Positions 1 to 8,168 of a stretch of 64,000 nucleotides of DNA are shown here, in pieces (positions within the stretch are counted from its first letter, which is position 1; each line of letters begins with the position of its first letter). The DNA comes from Massilia brevitalea (GTDB lineage Bacteria > Pseudomonadota > Gammaproteobacteria > Burkholderiales > Burkholderiaceae_D), in NCBI RefSeq assembly GCF_030711405.1, contig NZ_JAULSI010000001.1, positions 160,687 through 224,686 on the forward strand, read 5' to 3'. Below the pieces are notes generated by a model, which saw nothing but the letters and a program-made list of their open reading frames with translations, did no database searches and had not been told where the DNA came from. The position numbers were made by a program, and so were the translations under genes.

Positions 1-1
1 A

Positions 2-829
2 CGCATCGTCACAGTGGTCTACGACCTCATCCCACTGCGCATGCCGCAGTTCTGCAGCGCCGGCCTGGTGGCCGTGTTCCAGCGCTGGTTCGGGCTGGCG
101 GTACGGCACAGCGATATGCTGCTCTGCATTTCCGGCGCGGTGCGCGACGACGTCGCCGCCTACCTCGACGAATACGGCATGCATCCGCCGCACCCGCTGT
201 GCCTGGACTACTGGCGCCTTGGCGCCGACATCGTGCCCGACAGCGCCGACCAGGCGATCCGGCCGGAAGTGGCCGCCATGGCCGCCGACAGCGCGAGCCC
301 GCTGTTCCTGATGGTCGGCACCATCGAGCCGCGCAAGGGCCATGACGCGGTACTCGACGCCTTCGATGCACTGTGGGATGGAGGCAGCCAGGCACGCCTG
401 TGCCTGGCCGGCAAGGAAGGCTGGGAAGTCGATGCCCTGATGCAGCGCATCCGCCGGCATCCCGAGCTGGGGCGGCGCCTGTTCTTCGTCGAGCGCTTCA
501 GCGATGCCGAGATCAACCTGTGCTACAGCCACGCCCAGGCCCTGCTGGCCGCCTCGGTCGCCGAAGGCTATGGCTTGCCGATCGTCGAGGCGGCCCAGCA
601 CCGGGTTCCGGCCATCGCTTCCGACATTGCGGTGTTCCGCGAAGTGGCAGGCGCCGGCGCGGCGTATTTCCCGCTTGGCGACCGGCAGGCACTGATGGAC
701 CTGGTATTACGCTTCAGCCTGCTCTCGCTGCCCGAGCGCCAGGCGATGGCGGCCCTGGTCGAGGTACTCACCTGGCGCGACAGCGCACGCCAGGCCTGGC
801 GCAAATTGCAACAGGCTTTTTCTTCCTGA
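2..829 (+). CDS. GT4-type glycosyltransferase, 5' end outside the window
   Basis: This is the C-terminal part of a GT-B fold glycosyltransferase (GT4 family) that would transfer a sugar from a nucleotide donor to a growing surface glycan. The frame is open from the first bases (R-I-V-T before VYDLIPLRMPQ), so the GTG at 14 is probably internal and the gene begins upstream. The visible part has the linker segment of the N-terminal domain, the LMVGTIEPRKGHD strand that opens the donor-binding domain, and the ASVAEGYGLPIVEA segment with the E-x7-E pattern (E of AEGYG and E of VEA) that contacts the nucleotide sugar in this family. It lies just upstream of an ABC glycan exporter, so it probably belongs to the same polysaccharide locus. 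The sugar specificity cannot be read from the sequence. Confidence 0.85.
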   Translation, partial: RIVTVVYDLIPLRMPQFCSAGLVAVFQRWFGLAVRHSDMLLCISGAVRDDVAAYLDEYGMHPPHPLCLDYWRLGADIVPDSADQAIRPEVAAMAADSASPLFLMVGTIEPRKGHDAVLDAFDALWDGGSQARLCLAGKEGWEVDALMQRIRRHPELGRRLFFVERFSDAEINLCYSHAQALLAASVAEGYGLPIVEAAQHRVPAIASDIAVFREVAGAGAAYFPLGDRQALMDLVLRFSLLSLPERQAMAALVEVLTWRDSARQAWRKLQQAFSS

Positions 830-856
830 AACCAAAAAGCGTTGCTTCTGGAGCAA

Positions 857-884
857 TTGCTTACAGAAAAATTATCCTTATACG
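857..884 (+). promoter_or_regulatory. candidate sigma70 promoter before the ABC exporter genes
   Basis: In the AT-rich 106-base gap before the permease there is TTGCTT (857-862), a 16-base spacer and TATACG (879-884). This is a moderate sigma70 match and could drive the exporter operon. It rests on hexamer similarity only; read-through from the upstream glycosyltransferase is also possible. Confidence 0.3.
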
Positions 885-935
885 AGGTCAGCAGGTTACA
901 ATGCCTGCCTTTGATTTGTTGCTTTAATTCTTACA

Positions 936-1736
936 ATGAGTAACCGCCCTACTGCGAACGCCGTGCTCGACATTGTCGCGGCCATCCGGCGTCTTCCGCT
1001 CGTCGGCATGCTCGGGTGGCAGGACGTGCGCGCGCGTTATCGCCGTTCCGCGCTCGGCCCATTCTGGATCACGCTCAGCATGGGCGTCATGATCGGCACC
1101 ATCGGCATCGTGTTCGGCCAGATCTTCCAGACCCCGATGCACGAATTCCTGCCGTTCCTGACGATCGGCATGATCCTCTGGACGTTCATCGCCTCCGTCA
1201 TCACGGAAGGTGCGATCGGCTTCATCAGCGCCGAAGGCATCATCAAGCAGCTCCCGCTGCCGCTGTTCGTGCACATCATGCGCATGATCTGGCGGAATTT
1301 CCTGATCCTGCTGCACAACCTCGTGATCTTCCCGATCGTGCTGCTGATTGTCGGCAAGCCTCTCGACTGGACCGCCCTGCTGAGCGTCCTGGGCCTGCTG
1401 CTCGACATTCTCAACCTTGGCTGGATGGTCCTGATCCTGGCGATCGTCTGCGCGCGCTACCGCGACCTGCCGCAGATGGTGACCAGCGTCCTGCAGGTGA
1501 TCTTCTACCTGACCCCCGTCATGTGGATGCCGTCGCTGCTGCCCAAACGTGCGGGAACCTTCCTGCTCGACCTGAATCCGTTCTATCACATGCTCGAGAT
1601 TGCCCGCGCTCCGCTGCTGGGCCAGGTGCCGGGCACGGAAAACTGGGTGGTCGCCGCCTCAATGGCCGTGCTCGGCTGGGGCCTGGCGATCCTGATCTTC
1701 GGTCGCTACAAGCGCCGCATAGCTTACTGGCTGTAA
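936..1736 (+). CDS. ABC-2 type polysaccharide export permease (Wzm-like)
   Basis: This 266-residue protein is predicted to be the membrane half of an ABC exporter that moves a finished undecaprenyl-linked polysaccharide across the inner membrane. It has the usual Wzm/KpsM length, an amphipathic N-terminal region with the WQDVRARYRRSALGPFW segment typical of ABC-2 permeases, and about six hydrophobic spans, the last near residues 235-255. The ATPase gene follows after nine bases, so the two are a transporter pair. The start at 936 gives a normal-length N-terminus, although no strong Shine-Dalgarno is visible. Whether the cargo is O-antigen or capsule is not settled by sequence. The adjacent perosamine synthase-like gene favours an O-polysaccharide. 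Confidence 0.9.
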   Translation: MSNRPTANAVLDIVAAIRRLPLVGMLGWQDVRARYRRSALGPFWITLSMGVMIGTIGIVFGQIFQTPMHEFLPFLTIGMILWTFIASVITEGAIGFISAEGIIKQLPLPLFVHIMRMIWRNFLILLHNLVIFPIVLLIVGKPLDWTALLSVLGLLLDILNLGWMVLILAIVCARYRDLPQMVTSVLQVIFYLTPVMWMPSLLPKRAGTFLLDLNPFYHMLEIARAPLLGQVPGTENWVVAASMAVLGWGLAILIFGRYKRRIAYWL

Positions 1737-1745
1737 AAACGAACC

Positions 1746-2489
1746 ATGGCGTCTATTCATTTCGACAGCGTCGCAGTCGACTTCCCGATCTATAACGCAA
1801 GCGGGCGTTCCCTCAAGAAGCGCCTGATCTCGGTCGCCACCGGCGGCCAGCTTGGCTCCGACCCGATGGGGCGCGTCGTCGTGCGCGCACTCGAAGGCCT
1901 CAGCTTCACCTTGCGCGACGGCGACCGCGTGGGCCTGCTCGGCCACAACGGCGCCGGCAAGAGCACGCTGCTGCGCCTGCTCAGCGGCGTCTACGTGCCT
2001 TCGGAAGGAAGTGCCCGCATCGACGGCGAGATCGGTTCGCTGATCGATATTTCGCTGGGCATCGACCCGGAAGCGACGGGCCGCGAGAACATCTACCTGC
2101 GCGGCGCCCTGCTCGGCATGAACAAGGCCGAACTGGCCGAACGCATGGAAGACATCATCGCGTTCTCCGAGCTTGGCGACTTCATCGACATGCCCCTGCG
2201 CACCTACTCGACCGGCATGCACCTGCGCCTGGCCTTCGCGGTCTCGACCACGGTGCGCCCGCAGATCCTGCTGATGGACGAGTGGCTTGCGGTCGGCGAC
2301 GAGAACTTCAAGCACAAGGCCGAGGAACGCATGCGCACCCTGGTCCAGTCGACCAACATCCTGGTCATCGCCAGCCACGCGCGCGACCTGATCCTGGAAA
2401 CCTGCAACCGCGTGCTCTGGCTGGAACACGGCAAGATCCGCATGGATGGTGCTGCCGCCGAGGTCGTGGCAGCCTATTTCGGACACTGA
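1746..2489 (+). CDS. ABC transporter ATP-binding protein (Wzt-like, short form)
   Basis: This 247-residue ATPase powers the Wzm-like permease encoded just upstream. Visible motifs are Walker A GHNGAGKST (66-74), the YSTGM signature (about 154-158), Walker B ILLMDE (174-179) and the switch histidine H211. The protein ends soon after the nucleotide-binding domain. Wzt proteins that recognise a capped O-antigen usually carry an extra C-terminal carbohydrate-binding domain of roughly 150-200 residues, and none is present here. That fits the chain-length-uncoupled export type, or a KpsT-like or teichoic-acid-exporter-like ATPase. The end lies two bases before the methyltransferase start chosen below, suggesting co-translation. 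Confidence 0.92.
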   Translation: MASIHFDSVAVDFPIYNASGRSLKKRLISVATGGQLGSDPMGRVVVRALEGLSFTLRDGDRVGLLGHNGAGKSTLLRLLSGVYVPSEGSARIDGEIGSLIDISLGIDPEATGRENIYLRGALLGMNKAELAERMEDIIAFSELGDFIDMPLRTYSTGMHLRLAFAVSTTVRPQILLMDEWLAVGDENFKHKAEERMRTLVQSTNILVIASHARDLILETCNRVLWLEHGKIRMDGAAAEVVAAYFGH

Positions 2490-2490
2490 C

Positions 2491-4335
2491 ATGGAACGAC
2501 ACTATCGTAGCGGACTGGATATCGATGTCGCGTTGAAAACCGCATCGCGGCGTGCGGTGGCGGCATCCGCGATCACCCGGCCTGCCCTGTCCCCGGCCGG
2601 CAACCCGGCTGCGTTGCCGGTCCAGCAGGCAAGCATCGACATGACCCGAACCGACCTGCGTGGCCGCGTCAAGCGTTGGCTGCGCCGTCCCGCCGCGATC
2701 ACCTTCCGTCTGCTCAAGCCTTTCCTGCGCCCGATTGCCTTTCGCACGCGCCGCTACCTGACCGAGACGCTGCACCAGGACACGCTGCGCACGCTTGCAG
2801 ATACCCAGCGCCAGGTGCAGCACGCATCGGCCGAAGTCCTGCGTGAAGTCCAGTCGGCGCGTGAAATGCTGCGCCAGGAAATCATCGCGATGCAGGGACA
2901 CTCGGTGCAGGAACAGCAGGTCCTGTTTACGGGGCTGTTGCAGGAGCAGCAGGCGACGCGCGACCTCGTGCGCCGCCTGTTCGCGGAAGACCGGCACAGG
3001 ATTGCGGCCCTGTTGAACGAGCTGACCGCCAGGAACGATGCAACGCGTCAAACCCTCGCCGACGGGCAGCAGCAACTGGCGCAGATGTTCGCGCACAGGC
3101 TGGACACCATGACGGAACGGCTGGAACAGCAGGCAGGCACGCACGATACGGCGCGCCAGGCGCTCGCGGACGAACAGCAGGCGCTGGCGGACAAGCAGCG
3201 GACGCTCGCCGAGGAACAGCAGGCGCTGGCGCACATGCTCGCACGGAAGATCGACGAGATGACGGAACTGCTGGACAAGCAGGCTGGCACCCGCGATGCC
3301 GACCGCCAGACGCTCGCCGGCGGACAGCAGGAACTCGGCCAGCTGCTCGCACGCAAGCTCGACGGGATTACCGAACTGCTGCAAGAGCAGGCCGGCACCC
3401 GCGATACCGCCTTCCAGAGACTCGCCAGTGGACAGCAGGAACTGTCGCAGGTAGTCGCGCACAGGCTCGACCAGTTTGCGCCGCAATTCGACCGCCTCGA
3501 ACAATATGGCTATGCCAGCGCGCGGCGTGCGCTGATGCACTGCGCGGCCGACGAAGTGATGGTGAAAACGGAAGCCGGCTATGTGATGTGCTCCGATACC
3601 GACCTGGCATTGCTGGCGACGCTGATCGACACCGGGGAACTGGAACGCGGCACCCGCCTGCTGATCCAGCAGATCCTGCAACCGGGCGACACCTTCGTCG
3701 ACGTCGGCGCGAACGTCGGACTGCATACGCTGGCTGCGGGGCGCGCCCTGCAGGGCCGCGGACGCATCGTGGCATTCGAGCCTTTCGAGGGAACGCGCAG
3801 GCTGCTCGAAAAGACGCTCTGGATTAACGGCCTGAGCCAATTGACCGAGGTCCACGGCAAGGCCGTCTGGGACCGCGAAGGCGTCAAGACACTGTTCCTT
3901 GGCGCCACCAGCGGACACCATTCGCTGTTCGAGCTCGGCAACGGCAACGGCCAGCAGGCTGCGCCGTCGGTCGAGGTGGCCACGGTCACGCTCGAAGCCG
4001 CGCTCGGAGCGGCCTGCCAGGTCGACCTCCTCAAGATCGATGCGGAAGGTGCGGAACTCGAAGTGCTGCGCGGCGCCCTGCCGATCGTGCAAGCCAATCC
4101 CGACATTGCCCTCATCGTCGAATTCGGACCGTCGCATTTGCACCGCAACGCGCATACCAGCGCCGAATGGCTCGCCGCCTTTACCGGCCTCGGCCTCGAA
4201 TACCGCGCCATCGACGCGAATACCGGTGCGCTCTCGGAAATCAGCGTGGCCGCACTGGAAGCTGCGGAATCGACCAACCTGTTCTTTTCACGCCCGGGCG
4301 CACGGCTCTGGCCCAAAGCCGGGGAAGCCGCATGA
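2491..4335 (+). CDS. FkbM-family methyltransferase with long N-terminal repeat coiled coil
   Basis: This 614-residue protein has two parts. Residues about 95-345 are a Gln/Leu/Ala/Arg-rich, heptad-like region predicted to be coiled coil. It contains four copies of a 36-residue unit (from residues 186, 222, 272 and 308; the second copy has 14 extra residues) with the pattern RQTLAxGQQ-L-Q-LARKLDxxTELLxxQAGTRD. Residues about 375-595 are an FkbM-type SAM-dependent methyltransferase, with the SAM loop FVDVGANVGLHT (about 402-413) and DLLKIDAEGAELEVL (about 512-526). The start at 2491 was chosen because it follows the ATPase stop directly; a start at 2446 would overlap that gene. FkbM enzymes usually O-methylate sugars or natural products. 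Its place beside the exporter suggests it methylates the glycan. The coiled coil recalls the WbdD chain-length ruler but is not homologous by eye. Confidence 0.85.
   Translation: MERHYRSGLDIDVALKTASRRAVAASAITRPALSPAGNPAALPVQQASIDMTRTDLRGRVKRWLRRPAAITFRLLKPFLRPIAFRTRRYLTETLHQDTLRTLADTQRQVQHASAEVLREVQSAREMLRQEIIAMQGHSVQEQQVLFTGLLQEQQATRDLVRRLFAEDRHRIAALLNELTARNDATRQTLADGQQQLAQMFAHRLDTMTERLEQQAGTHDTARQALADEQQALADKQRTLAEEQQALAHMLARKIDEMTELLDKQAGTRDADRQTLAGGQQELGQLLARKLDGITELLQEQAGTRDTAFQRLASGQQELSQVVAHRLDQFAPQFDRLEQYGYASARRALMHCAADEVMVKTEAGYVMCSDTDLALLATLIDTGELERGTRLLIQQILQPGDTFVDVGANVGLHTLAAGRALQGRGRIVAFEPFEGTRRLLEKTLWINGLSQLTEVHGKAVWDREGVKTLFLGATSGHHSLFELGNGNGQQAAPSVEVATVTLEAALGAACQVDLLKIDAEGAELEVLRGALPIVQANPDIALIVEFGPSHLHRNAHTSAEWLAAFTGLGLEYRAIDANTGALSEISVAALEAAESTNLFFSRPGARLWPKAGEAA
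3046..3519 (+). repeat. in-frame 108-base tandem repeats inside the FkbM gene
   Basis: Four diverged tandem copies of a 108-base (36-codon) unit lie at 3046-3153, 3154-3303, 3304-3411 and 3412-3519. The second copy carries a 42-base insertion equal to two heptads. All stay in frame and encode the coiled coil, so the array could change length by recombination without breaking the protein. Confidence 0.75.
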
Positions 4336-4958
4336 ACCAGCCCGTCATCATCGTCGGTGCAGGCGGCCACGCCAAGGTCTGCATCGAACTCCTGCAAGCC
4401 ATGGGCGAGACCGTCCTGTGCTGCGTCGGCGCCAGCGACAGCGCGCCGACCTGCCTGGGCCTGCCCGTTCTCCAGGGCGACCATCACCTGGCCCGCCTGC
4501 GCGACGAAGGCCACACGCGCGCCTTCGTGGCGCTCGGACCGAACCGTTTGCGCGCCAGGCTCGGCTGGCAAGTACGCGAACTGGGCTATGAACTGGTGAA
4601 CGCGATCAGCCCCGCCGCGGTCGTGTCGCCATCGGCCCGGCTCGGCGCCGGTGTCGCCGTCATGGCCGGCGCCGTCATCAATGCCGAGGCAAGCATCGGC
4701 GACCTGGCCATCATCAATACCGGCGCCAGCGTTGACCATGACTGCAGCATTGGCGAGGCCGTGCACCTTGCACCGCAATGCGCATTGGCGGGCAACATTA
4801 CCGTCGGCGCCGGCACTTTCCTGGGCGTGGGCTGCAAGGTTATTCCGGGAATCGAGATCGGCGCGCACGCGACCGTTGGCGCAGGCGCCGTGGTTATCGG
4901 CCAGATTCCGCCGGACGTCACCGCAGTGGGCGTGCCCGCCCGCGTCCTGCACAAATAA
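4332..4958 (+). CDS. NeuD/PglD/PerB-like sugar N- or O-acyltransferase
   Basis: This 208-residue enzyme belongs to the left-handed beta-helix acyltransferases of the NeuD/PglD/PerB type, which move an acetyl group from acetyl-CoA to an amino or hydroxyl group of a nucleotide-activated sugar. The N-terminal PVIIVGAGGHAKVCIELL is the small Rossmann-like domain of this family. The C-terminal half has hexapeptide-repeat spacing (GAGVAVMAGAVINAEASIG onward), with the catalytic-type His in GASVDHDCSIG. The ATG overlaps the methyltransferase stop by four bases (ATGA), indicating translational coupling. The GDP-perosamine synthase-like gene follows, so N-acylation of a 4-amino-4,6-dideoxy sugar is the likely role. 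This is inferred from context. Confidence 0.88.
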   Translation: MNQPVIIVGAGGHAKVCIELLQAMGETVLCCVGASDSAPTCLGLPVLQGDHHLARLRDEGHTRAFVALGPNRLRARLGWQVRELGYELVNAISPAAVVSPSARLGAGVAVMAGAVINAEASIGDLAIINTGASVDHDCSIGEAVHLAPQCALAGNITVGAGTFLGVGCKVIPGIEIGAHATVGAGAVVIGQIPPDVTAVGVPARVLHK

Positions 4959-4996
4959 AGAGAAACAGAGAAAACATTCATCATGGAGCGAAATCA

Positions 4997-6103
4997 ATGA
5001 GCCGCATTTCAGTAGCCCAGCCTACCCTGAACGGTAAGGAACGCGAATACGTTCTGGACTGCATCGACACCAACTGGATTTCGTCGAACGGCAAATATAT
5101 CGGCATGTTCGAACGCGCCTTCGCCGACTTTTGCGGCGTCAAGCACGCAGTCGCCACCAACAACGGCACCACGGCGCTGCACCTGGCGCTGATCGGCATG
5201 GACCTGCAGCCGGGCGACGAAGTGATCATCCCGACCGTCACCTACATCGCCACCGCGAATGCGGTGCGCTACTGCGGCGCGACGCCGGTGCTGGTCGACG
5301 TGTGCCGCGAGACGATGAACATCGACCCTGCCGCCATCGAAGCGAAGATCACGCCGCGCACGCGCGGGATCATTCCGGTGCACCTGTACGGCCATCCGGC
5401 CGACATGGATGCGGTGAACGCCGTTGCCGAGAAGCACGGCCTGTGGGTGGTCGAGGACGCCGCCGAGGCGCATGGCGCCGAAGTGCGCGGCCGCCGCGTC
5501 GGCGGGCTGGGCACCTGCGCCATCTTCTCGTTCTTCGGCAACAAGATCGTCACGACCGGCGAAGGCGGCATGATCACGACCAACGACGACCAGCTGGCCG
5601 ACAAGCTGCGCCTGTTCCGCGGCCAGGGCATGGACCCACAGCGCCGCTACTGGTTCCAGGTGATCGGCTACAACTACCGCATGACGAACATCCAGGCCGC
5701 GATCGGTACGGCGCAGATGGAAACCATCGACCGTGCGATCGACGAACGCCACCGCCTTGCCGGCTGGTACAACGAAGCGCTGGGCGGCCTGGCGGACAAG
5801 CTCGTGCTGCCCGTCGAGCAGTCCTGGGCCAAGCAGGTGGTCTGGATGTACACCGTCTACCTCGTCCACGGCGACGAAGCGAAGCGCGACGGCATCATGC
5901 GCGCCCTGGACGAAGCCGGCATCGAAACGCGGCCGGTGTTCTACCCGATGCACATCCTGCCCCCCTACCTGGAGCAGACGTCCTATCCGGTGGCGGACAG
6001 CTGGGCCGGCCGCGGCATCAACCTGCCGACGCACCAGGGGATGACCCGCGACGACGTCAAACGCATCGCCAGCCAGCTGCGCACTCTTCTCGCCGACGCA
6101 TGA
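4997..6103 (+). CDS. per: GDP-perosamine synthase-like PLP aminotransferase (DegT/DnrJ/EryC1)
   Basis: This 368-residue PLP enzyme of the sugar aminotransferase family most likely converts GDP-4-keto-6-deoxymannose to GDP-perosamine using glutamate. The start MSRISVAQPTLNGKEREYVL, the FFGNKIVTTGEGGMITTNDD block and the RGQGMDPQRRYWFQVIGYNYRMTN stretch closely match my recollection of characterised perosamine synthases such as the Caulobacter enzyme. The internal aldimine lysine is K183 in FFGNK. The start at 4997 follows a GGAG about 12 bases upstream and gives the family N-terminus. No GDP-mannose dehydratase gene is in the window, so the substrate must be made from genes elsewhere. A related nucleotide-sugar aminotransferase with another substrate remains possible. 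Confidence 0.88.
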   Translation: MSRISVAQPTLNGKEREYVLDCIDTNWISSNGKYIGMFERAFADFCGVKHAVATNNGTTALHLALIGMDLQPGDEVIIPTVTYIATANAVRYCGATPVLVDVCRETMNIDPAAIEAKITPRTRGIIPVHLYGHPADMDAVNAVAEKHGLWVVEDAAEAHGAEVRGRRVGGLGTCAIFSFFGNKIVTTGEGGMITTNDDQLADKLRLFRGQGMDPQRRYWFQVIGYNYRMTNIQAAIGTAQMETIDRAIDERHRLAGWYNEALGGLADKLVLPVEQSWAKQVVWMYTVYLVHGDEAKRDGIMRALDEAGIETRPVFYPMHILPPYLEQTSYPVADSWAGRGINLPTHQGMTRDDVKRIASQLRTLLADA

Positions 6104-7134
6104 AAATTGCCCTCTGCTCCTCGTTCATCCCCTTTTTGCCCAGTGGCGCGCGCAACATCGTGGAATGGCTGCAGGCCATGCTCGAGAAAGAGGGCCACCA
6201 GGTAGAGCGAGTCTATCTCCCGGAAGTGGATACCCCGGACCTGCTGTTCCAGCAAATGGCTGCATTCCGCTGGATCGACCTGTCGGCTGCGGACCGCGTC
6301 ATCTGCTTCCGCCCGCAGGCGCACCTGATCCAGCATCCCCACAAGATCCTGTGGTTCATCCACCACTTGCGGGTTTTCTACGATCTGTGGGATACACCTT
6401 ACCGTGGTTTCGAGGACGACCTGCGCCACCGCGGCCTGCGCGATGCGCTGCACCAGGCCGACACGGCCGCGCTGCGTGAGGCGCGTCACGTCTTCACCAA
6501 CTCGCAGGTGGTGTCCGACCGGCTCACGCATTTTAATGGCATCGACAGCGAGGTGCTGTACCCGCCCGTGATCGATGCCGAGCGCTTTCATTCGCGCGGC
6601 CATAACGACGAAATCGTGTATGTGTGCCGTCTCGAGCACCACAAGCGCCAGCATCTCCTAGTCGAGGCGATGGCGCTTACCCGCACGCCGGTCCGCCTGC
6701 GCCTGTGCGGCGCCAGCATCAGCAACACGTATCCGGACGCATTGAAGGAGCAGGTCGCGGCGGCCCGGCTGCAGGGCCGCGTGATGCTTGAAAACCGCTG
6801 GATCAGCGAACAGGAAAAAGTCGACGTCCTCGCCAACTGCCTGGCCGCCGCCTACTTGCCGCTCGACGAAGATTCCTACGGTTATCCAAGCATCGAGGCG
6901 AGCCACGCACGCAAGGCGCTGCTGACGACGAGCGACTCGGGCGGCGTGCTCGAACTGGTGCGCGACGGCGACAACGGGATCGTCGCCGAGCCGACGCCGC
7001 ACTCGCTGGCCGCCGCGATGGACAGGCTCTACACCGACCGCCAGCGCACCGTGGCGATGGGGGAACGCGCCTATGCCCGGCTCGACGAACTGAACATATC
7101 CTGGTCTCACGTATTGAAAAGGCTCCTCGCATGA
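6100..7134 (+). CDS. GT4-type glycosyltransferase
   Basis: This 344-residue GT-B glycosyltransferase starts MKIALCSSFIPF with the glycine/serine loop SGARNIVEWL typical of GT4 enzymes. The C-terminal half carries the linker VYVCRLEHHKRQHLLVEAM, LPLDEDSYGYPSIEASHARK and the TTSDSGGVLELV segment. The family E-x7-E motif is recognisable around DEDSYGYPSIEA. It overlaps the aminotransferase stop by four bases (ATGA) and the next gene in the same way, so the group is one operon. It resembles the next gene product in layout (the DEDS-GY and TTxDSGG blocks are shared), suggesting duplication. Donor and acceptor are unknown. Confidence 0.87.
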   Translation: MKIALCSSFIPFLPSGARNIVEWLQAMLEKEGHQVERVYLPEVDTPDLLFQQMAAFRWIDLSAADRVICFRPQAHLIQHPHKILWFIHHLRVFYDLWDTPYRGFEDDLRHRGLRDALHQADTAALREARHVFTNSQVVSDRLTHFNGIDSEVLYPPVIDAERFHSRGHNDEIVYVCRLEHHKRQHLLVEAMALTRTPVRLRLCGASISNTYPDALKEQVAAARLQGRVMLENRWISEQEKVDVLANCLAAAYLPLDEDSYGYPSIEASHARKALLTTSDSGGVLELVRDGDNGIVAEPTPHSLAAAMDRLYTDRQRTVAMGERAYARLDELNISWSHVLKRLLA

Positions 7135-8168
7135 AGGTGCTCATCGTAAATAACATGGCGCCCTTCGTCTGGGGAGGCGCCGAAGAGCTGGCCGTGCACC
7201 TTCAAAAGAACGTCATCGCGGCCGGACACGAAGCGGAAGTCCTGCGCATTCCATTCCAGTGGGAGCCGGCATCGCGCATTCCATCTCAGATGCTGATGGT
7301 GCGCGCCTTTGAACTGACGAACGTCGATCACGTCATCGCCCTGAAATTCCCGGCGTACCTGATTCGCCACCCGCGCAAGACCCTGTGGCTGCTGCACCAG
7401 TATCGCCAGGCATACGACCTGTTCGACGCCGGCCAGACCAACCTTCCGCCCGGCCCCGCCGGCGAGGAACTGCGCACCCTCATCCGCAATGCGGACAGCG
7501 AGAGCTTTGCGGAAAGCCGCAAGATCTTCACCAATTCGGAAGTCACCCGCCAGCGCCTGCAGCACTACAATGGCTTCGACGCCGAAGTCCTGCTGCCGCC
7601 CATCAACGATGCCGAGCTGTTCGATGGCGGGCAAGCGGGCGATTACGTATTCGCCGGCGGCCGCATCAACGACATGAAGCGCCAGTACCTGCTGCTGGAA
7701 GCCTTGCGTCGCGCACCGCGCAACGTCAAGCTGCTCATTGCCGGCCCGCCGGACCGGCCGGCCGACGGCGAGCGCCTGCGCGCCCTCGTCGAACAGCTCG
7801 GGCTGGCGGACCGGGTGCGTCTCGACCTGCGCTTCCTGCCGCGTACGACCTATGCCGAATACCTGAACGGCGCCGCGGCCGTCGCTTACCTTCCGTTCGA
7901 TGAAGATTCGCTCGGCTATGTATCGATGGAAGCAGCCCTGGCGGGCAAAGCCTTGATCACGACCACCGACAGCGGCGGCATCCTCAGCCTGGTCAAGCAC
8001 AACGAAACCGGCTGGGTAGCAGAACCGGACGCCGAAGCGCTGGCGTCGGTACTGTCGCAGGCCTGCGACAATCCGCAGCGCGCGGCGGTACGCGGCGCGG
8101 CGGCAAAGGCGCTCTGGCTCAGCCTGGGCATTAATTGGCCCCAAACTGTGGAGAAACTGCTGCAATGA
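7131..8168 (+). CDS. GT4-type glycosyltransferase, paralogue of its upstream neighbour
   Basis: This 345-residue GT-B enzyme begins MKVLIVNNMAPFVWGGAEELAVHL, with a glycine-rich loop for the acceptor domain. It carries YVFAGGRINDMKRQYLLLEAL at the domain linker and LPFDEDSLGYVSMEAALAGKALITTTDSGG at the nucleotide-sugar site. The shared HPRKxLWxLHxxR, KIFTNSEV and DEDSxGY blocks show it is a paralogue of the gene at 6100-7134. It overlaps its neighbours by four bases on both sides. It probably adds one residue to the same repeat unit, but which one cannot be told. Confidence 0.87.
   Translation: MKVLIVNNMAPFVWGGAEELAVHLQKNVIAAGHEAEVLRIPFQWEPASRIPSQMLMVRAFELTNVDHVIALKFPAYLIRHPRKTLWLLHQYRQAYDLFDAGQTNLPPGPAGEELRTLIRNADSESFAESRKIFTNSEVTRQRLQHYNGFDAEVLLPPINDAELFDGGQAGDYVFAGGRINDMKRQYLLLEALRRAPRNVKLLIAGPPDRPADGERLRALVEQLGLADRVRLDLRFLPRTTYAEYLNGAAAVAYLPFDEDSLGYVSMEAALAGKALITTTDSGGILSLVKHNETGWVAEPDAEALASVLSQACDNPQRAAVRGAAAKALWLSLGINWPQTVEKLLQ

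Noticed and set aside
2365..4155. A 596-codon minus-strand frame opposite the ATPase and methyltransferase genes
   Set aside because: Its apparent repeats mirror the coiled-coil repeats on the real strand; no start or motif supports it.
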